From: Bacteroidales bacterium
Lineage (GTDB): Bacteria; Bacteroidota; Bacteroidia; Bacteroidales; UBA932
DNA: 64,000 nucleotides
Reading direction: 5' to 3'
NCBI GenBank assembly: GCA_017630215.1
Contig: JAGBVR010000011.1
Span: 1-64,000, forward strand
In this document: in pieces, positions 61,601 through 64,000 of the stretch
Layout of the letters: each line of letters starts with the position of its first letter
How positions within the stretch are numbered: the stretch's first letter is position 1
Position numbers and translations under genes: made by a program
The notes under the pieces: generated by a model
The model's database searches: none
Told to the model about the DNA's origin: nothing
Seen by the model: the letters and a program-made list of their open reading frames with translations, nothing else

Positions 61601-64000
61601 TCCAGAAAAAAGCCACTTTATCGCAAAATTATCTTTGTTTGAAGATGTCAGACTTATTTACAAGGCGATTCTAGCAAAGCTATTTATTATTGAAAAGATG
61701 AATTTGAGTGGCATAACACAATCAAATATTGAAATTGCTGAAGCAGAGTTCAAATATCTCCATAGAACTACGAATTTAAAAGAGAAGTTTTTTATATCCG
61801 CGGACTTTTTTAATGAGTTGGGAAAAATATTATTTTATAAAAATAGTCTTAGTTTACTTTCTCAATCAAAGCGAGATAGTTGTAAAGAGACATTGCGCTC
61901 AGCATTATATTGGTGGAATATTGACCTATATGCCTTTATCGATGAGTTCTGTTTCTATATTAGAGACAATGATAAACTGAAACGAAATTATAAAGATGCA
62001 GTAATTATCAAAGAATCAATAATAGATTTTTTTAATACATATAAAATAGCCTCTATTCCGGAAGGGGTTCAAATTTCTGAATTATCTGATATTTTTAAAT
62101 ATATAAAAGAAAGCCCAGAACTTAAAGCATTAAGTAATATTCAAAGAACTATTATTATAGATTATCTCGATTATATTGCTTCTATAAAATATGTAATCCA
62201 ACAGGGATCCAAAGAAGAATTTTCGTGGAAAAAGATAAATACCTGCTGTAAATTAAGGAGGCTGCATAAGGAGAAATCCTGGAACATACCATGTTACGCC
62301 TGTAAATATATCAACAAGAGTCTAAAGATTCTTATAGATCATATGTTTGTAGATGTTGAGAATAATTCACTAGAAGCAGATATTGATTTGGGAACAAAAT
62401 CAGTATTCTTGTTACGTTATTCTTTTAGAAAGTATATACGATATCAGCGTGTAAATCATTTGAGATTGTTAGCATCAAATGCTGTAGGTATGGGAAATGT
62501 ATTATACAGTTGTTCTAAAGACCACGGTTTCTCAAATACAATCATTTCGTTGATATATACAATGTTATTAAGCGGCAAAGATGATGTAAAAGAGGCTTAT
62601 ATACATAATCTTGGCGGCCATAGAATCACGAAAATTGACAGAGCCATGCTCTATTATCTGGTAGGTTATCGTTATTACACTATAGCACAACAACACAAAG
62701 ATGCAGCAGATTGCCTAATTAAAATACTTAAAGTCATTAATGAGGTTATTACCAATATTAACTTTCATAAAAAAGGAAGTAAAGGTTATAAGAAAGTTCG
62801 ATCAAGGATCATTAATTGTCAAAAGTTATATTTTGAGAATATATCATCTAGCACACACGAGCCACAGAATTTACTTGAGGCGCTATTTATCCGCATATCG
62901 AAATGTGTTGCGGCTCAATATGGGTATAGCCCAATTTCTGAAATGTACGATTATAGATGGCTACTACATATGAATAGTAACGAAGATATTGATTTGAGAC
63001 GTCTTCATACTTATACTGAATTAAAAGAAAGCATATGGCTCATATATGATAGTAAAATTAAATTATTTAACCTTAAAGCTTATCAAGAAGGAAAGTGCCA
63101 AAATTTTCAATCTAAAAATAGTACAATTAAAGTAATGAGAGATTGCATCAGTTCTGCATACCAACACTTTACTGTGTTAGGACAGACTTCTTGCACCTTT
63201 CATAATGATATATTTTCTAATTATGCACGTTTTAGGTTAACAAAATCAATTTTAAAAGATGTTTTGGGGCAAGATCCTATGGTGAGTCAAAGGAACTCAT
63301 ATAATTACAACAATGATTATGCCGTTAAATTTATATGCCTGCTCAAGGATTATTTGCTTGATAGCCAGATATATCCAGAAAGACTTGATAGTTTAATCTT
63401 TAATATTACTCCAGACTGCAACCATCGGCTAAGTTTAATTGAATTCATTCTGGAAGATGCAATTGTGTGCTTAACTGAAATTATATACACGCTAACCCCA
63501 TATAATCATATATCGTCATTTACTAATAGTTTTATTGCAGAAGTATATGCTCAGTTGTGGGAATATTCAAAGATGTACGAAACTTTAGATATGTTATATG
63601 ACTATGTAGAGCATAAGGATGATAATTATGACGAACTGTTTAATGTTTGGTATGACATTCAGCCGTCAAATAATTATTTGAACTTAAAGAAAACATTAAA
63701 AGAATTCTGCTCGGCTATAACTCGCATCAAGATTAATCGTAAATATGGCGACCTTAAAAGTCAGTTTTTTACGAGATTGCGTCATAACATTGATGATCGC
63801 ACATTACATCATGTCATAAGTAACTATGCCGCTGAAATGTCATTAAAATATTATTCTCTTTCCGAATCAAATCATTCCGAAGGAGAAGCATACAAAAACC
63901 AGATACATTGCAATTATATACTCAATGACGATCTTGGCAATGACACATGGTTCTTTAATACTGCAATTGAACGATATCGCTTACACATGAATTATATTCA
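58692..64000 (+). CDS. Giant membrane P-loop NTPase with TPR-like C-terminus (KAP/STAND-like), 3' end outside window
   Basis: The frame is open from ATG 58692 to the window end: 1769 codons without a stop. Walker A GYRGMGKS lies at 69-76 and Walker B FFIVLDELD at about 381-389. Between them are membrane segments at about 101-117, 119-136, 220-245 and 276-294. Membrane helices inserted between the Walker motifs are a mark of KAP NTPases, a family that includes the phage-exclusion protein PifA. From about 760 on, helical TPR-like repeats appear (SRIHISLANLYFMEENYSRA), as in STAND defence proteins. Promoter P5 precedes it. It is likely a membrane-bound sensor ATPase for phage defence; inferred. 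Confidence 0.65.
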   Translation, partial: MDKDSLHSDLHRRFSSRVKSVTLHLGNFQYNHKDNPEREDLYIHREQQERKLESWLLNKNKSGSYLVTGYRGMGKSSLVNHVLDRIVRPLNARVERVWNASIILMAITFFFGFMEFWIAGAITLSLFLACFFIVIGDQNYPSAKFKDEISNFAQYNTLGSKRLRKLLSSADTTQQSYKRIKIKINLGKEIMNERDVLCLITGHIKNKYEEYLNAGHNKPYWMYLRHLCAFSLATIILKLSLVPFGNSINSYFCCKYAIGRFVRKTYEIIGDNPVTKAVAVIIVLLGLTWLAYKLFDRIISLFDYSQKSLKKLTDLSDRLSSSINESDGNIPNLSNSFLNISLFGRRNREIPSADIRDIEAELIEIINTINSRFCIPANRVQFFIVLDELDKAEQKDSSDSNIQESELTPPEFSSSIDGFTEGNSNTERRKVVLQMLGNMKLFLTTASAKFIFISGRELYDAFLADISDREYAISSIFSGVLNVSSFLYPEREQSDISSLTEQYVAETLLPDNYLLKKAQENALKNGVIKKEIPSLRWYIQYLTELAEKEGLSKEDLRFRKEEIRHITIFLKNFIVYLSHVSNGAPKKIVLYFEKYIKRKEDLVTYYDWPDNIECGVRKNYALYFTPEDQQKIGFISYLAAPIMDVITNNVSNYDDKLLVEASFLIDHLFKFHGRGFSWRNIELTPELLDVNKTPELRDFITSIMEFMQQLHISSILVGLFQFKFRKRISEELSYISRVSDEAAAMFNFTLNESHPVKQYYAKLLNYYLNISQKSDPSGTNNMYGDVISRIHISLANLYFMEENYSRALQEYRCAINYLDRVINPDSQESLSSIITRVRCMLKMGLTCEYSKNYETAYVIYCNLVDAVISVREVDERQLGLHLVDRWTDDWRIKQPMVVDLGVNNGVYPYRYAWSNGNEKYMHHIYNLVWDDSCITTTNSSGQKLSNPRYGAAEYSLDFDHLISGFSKNLSPEKSHFIAKLSLFEDVRLIYKAILAKLFIIEKMNLSGITQSNIEIAEAEFKYLHRTTNLKEKFFISADFFNELGKILFYKNSLSLLSQSKRDSCKETLRSALYWWNIDLYAFIDEFCFYIRDNDKLKRNYKDAVIIKESIIDFFNTYKIASIPEGVQISELSDIFKYIKESPELKALSNIQRTIIIDYLDYIASIKYVIQQGSKEEFSWKKINTCCKLRRLHKEKSWNIPCYACKYINKSLKILIDHMFVDVENNSLEADIDLGTKSVFLLRYSFRKYIRYQRVNHLRLLASNAVGMGNVLYSCSKDHGFSNTIISLIYTMLLSGKDDVKEAYIHNLGGHRITKIDRAMLYYLVGYRYYTIAQQHKDAADCLIKILKVINEVITNINFHKKGSKGYKKVRSRIINCQKLYFENISSSTHEPQNLLEALFIRISKCVAAQYGYSPISEMYDYRWLLHMNSNEDIDLRRLHTYTELKESIWLIYDSKIKLFNLKAYQEGKCQNFQSKNSTIKVMRDCISSAYQHFTVLGQTSCTFHNDIFSNYARFRLTKSILKDVLGQDPMVSQRNSYNYNNDYAVKFICLLKDYLLDSQIYPERLDSLIFNITPDCNHRLSLIEFILEDAIVCLTEIIYTLTPYNHISSFTNSFIAEVYAQLWEYSKMYETLDMLYDYVEHKDDNYDELFNVWYDIQPSNNYLNLKKTLKEFCSAITRIKINRKYGDLKSQFFTRLRHNIDDRTLHHVISNYAAEMSLKYYSLSESNHSEGEAYKNQIHCNYILNDDLGNDTWFFNTAIERYRLHMNYI

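Noticed and set aside
62740-62973. A 77-codon + strand frame in the giant NTPase region
   Set aside because: It is out of frame with the 1769-codon gene that covers the region without a stop.
47479-64000. Retron or other reverse-transcriptase system using the ncRNAs
   Set aside because: No reverse transcriptase motif (YADD-like) appears in any frame of the island within this window; it could lie beyond the end.

Overview
The window looks like a chromosome segment from a gut- or rumen-type member of the order Bacteroidales; the genus cannot be fixed from sequence alone. The signs are Bacteroidetes sigma-factor promoters with the -7 box TAnnTTTG in front of many genes, families typical of this order (fimbrillin-like lipoproteins, BACON and PL29-N/DUF4988 domains, M64 peptidases, BspA-type LRRs, DUF3244, DUF2795) and weak use of Shine-Dalgarno sites.

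Layout. (1) 1-8640: surface lipoprotein cluster on the + strand. It holds a truncated BIG2 adhesin, two 1.2-kDa-scale (about 1,200-residue) paralogues combining fimbrillin, LRR, BACON and M64 peptidase domains, and a small fimbrillin-like lipoprotein between them. (2) 8641-12200: a zone of gene debris. It has a DUF1593 gene broken by an in-frame stop, three decayed 3' ends of a GGGtGRT-type gene, three copies of one terminator hairpin, a set of A/T-stem palindromes and the 3' remnant of another gene family. (3) 12269-15884: small membrane proteins and a membrane-anchored SUFU-like protein. (4) 15935-22995: two PL29-N lipoproteins (one an M64 peptidase) on the - strand, diverging from a small peptide and a fimbrillin/LRR lipoprotein. 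(5) 23148-47380: mostly core metabolism and envelope genes. These include a ketopantoate reductase-like protein, a second SUFU-like operon, a methyltransferase, a TolB/sugar-isomerase fusion, a Gfo/Idh oxidoreductase, an LMW-PTP/DNPH1/nitroreductase operon, a tandem CE1-like esterase, bcp, two CotH-kinase proteins, an OmpA protein, purT, a HAD phosphatase, an acyl-CoA ligase, htpG, folE and a DUF2795 protein. (6) 47400-64000: an AT-rich accessory island that starts with a tyrosine recombinase and runs off the window.

The island is the most unusual part. It carries a dGTPase in an operon with a nuclease-helicase fusion, a very large membrane P-loop NTPase (KAP/STAND-like, incomplete at the window end), a phosphoribosyltransferase-domain membrane protein, a phage-type A1S_2505-like protein, a TPR membrane regulator and a DUF3244 protein. 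Two kinds of structure there are not explained by genes. First, three copies of a minus-strand RNA of about 190-210 nt, each with its own TAnnTTTG promoter and a pseudoknot whose two helices are kept by compensatory changes. Second, five promoters share a box TGTAAGGCGA placed exactly 29 or 39 bp before a TAACTTTG-like -7 box, one helical turn apart. Together these suggest an anti-phage defence or mobile island whose operons share one transcription factor; this functional reading is inference.
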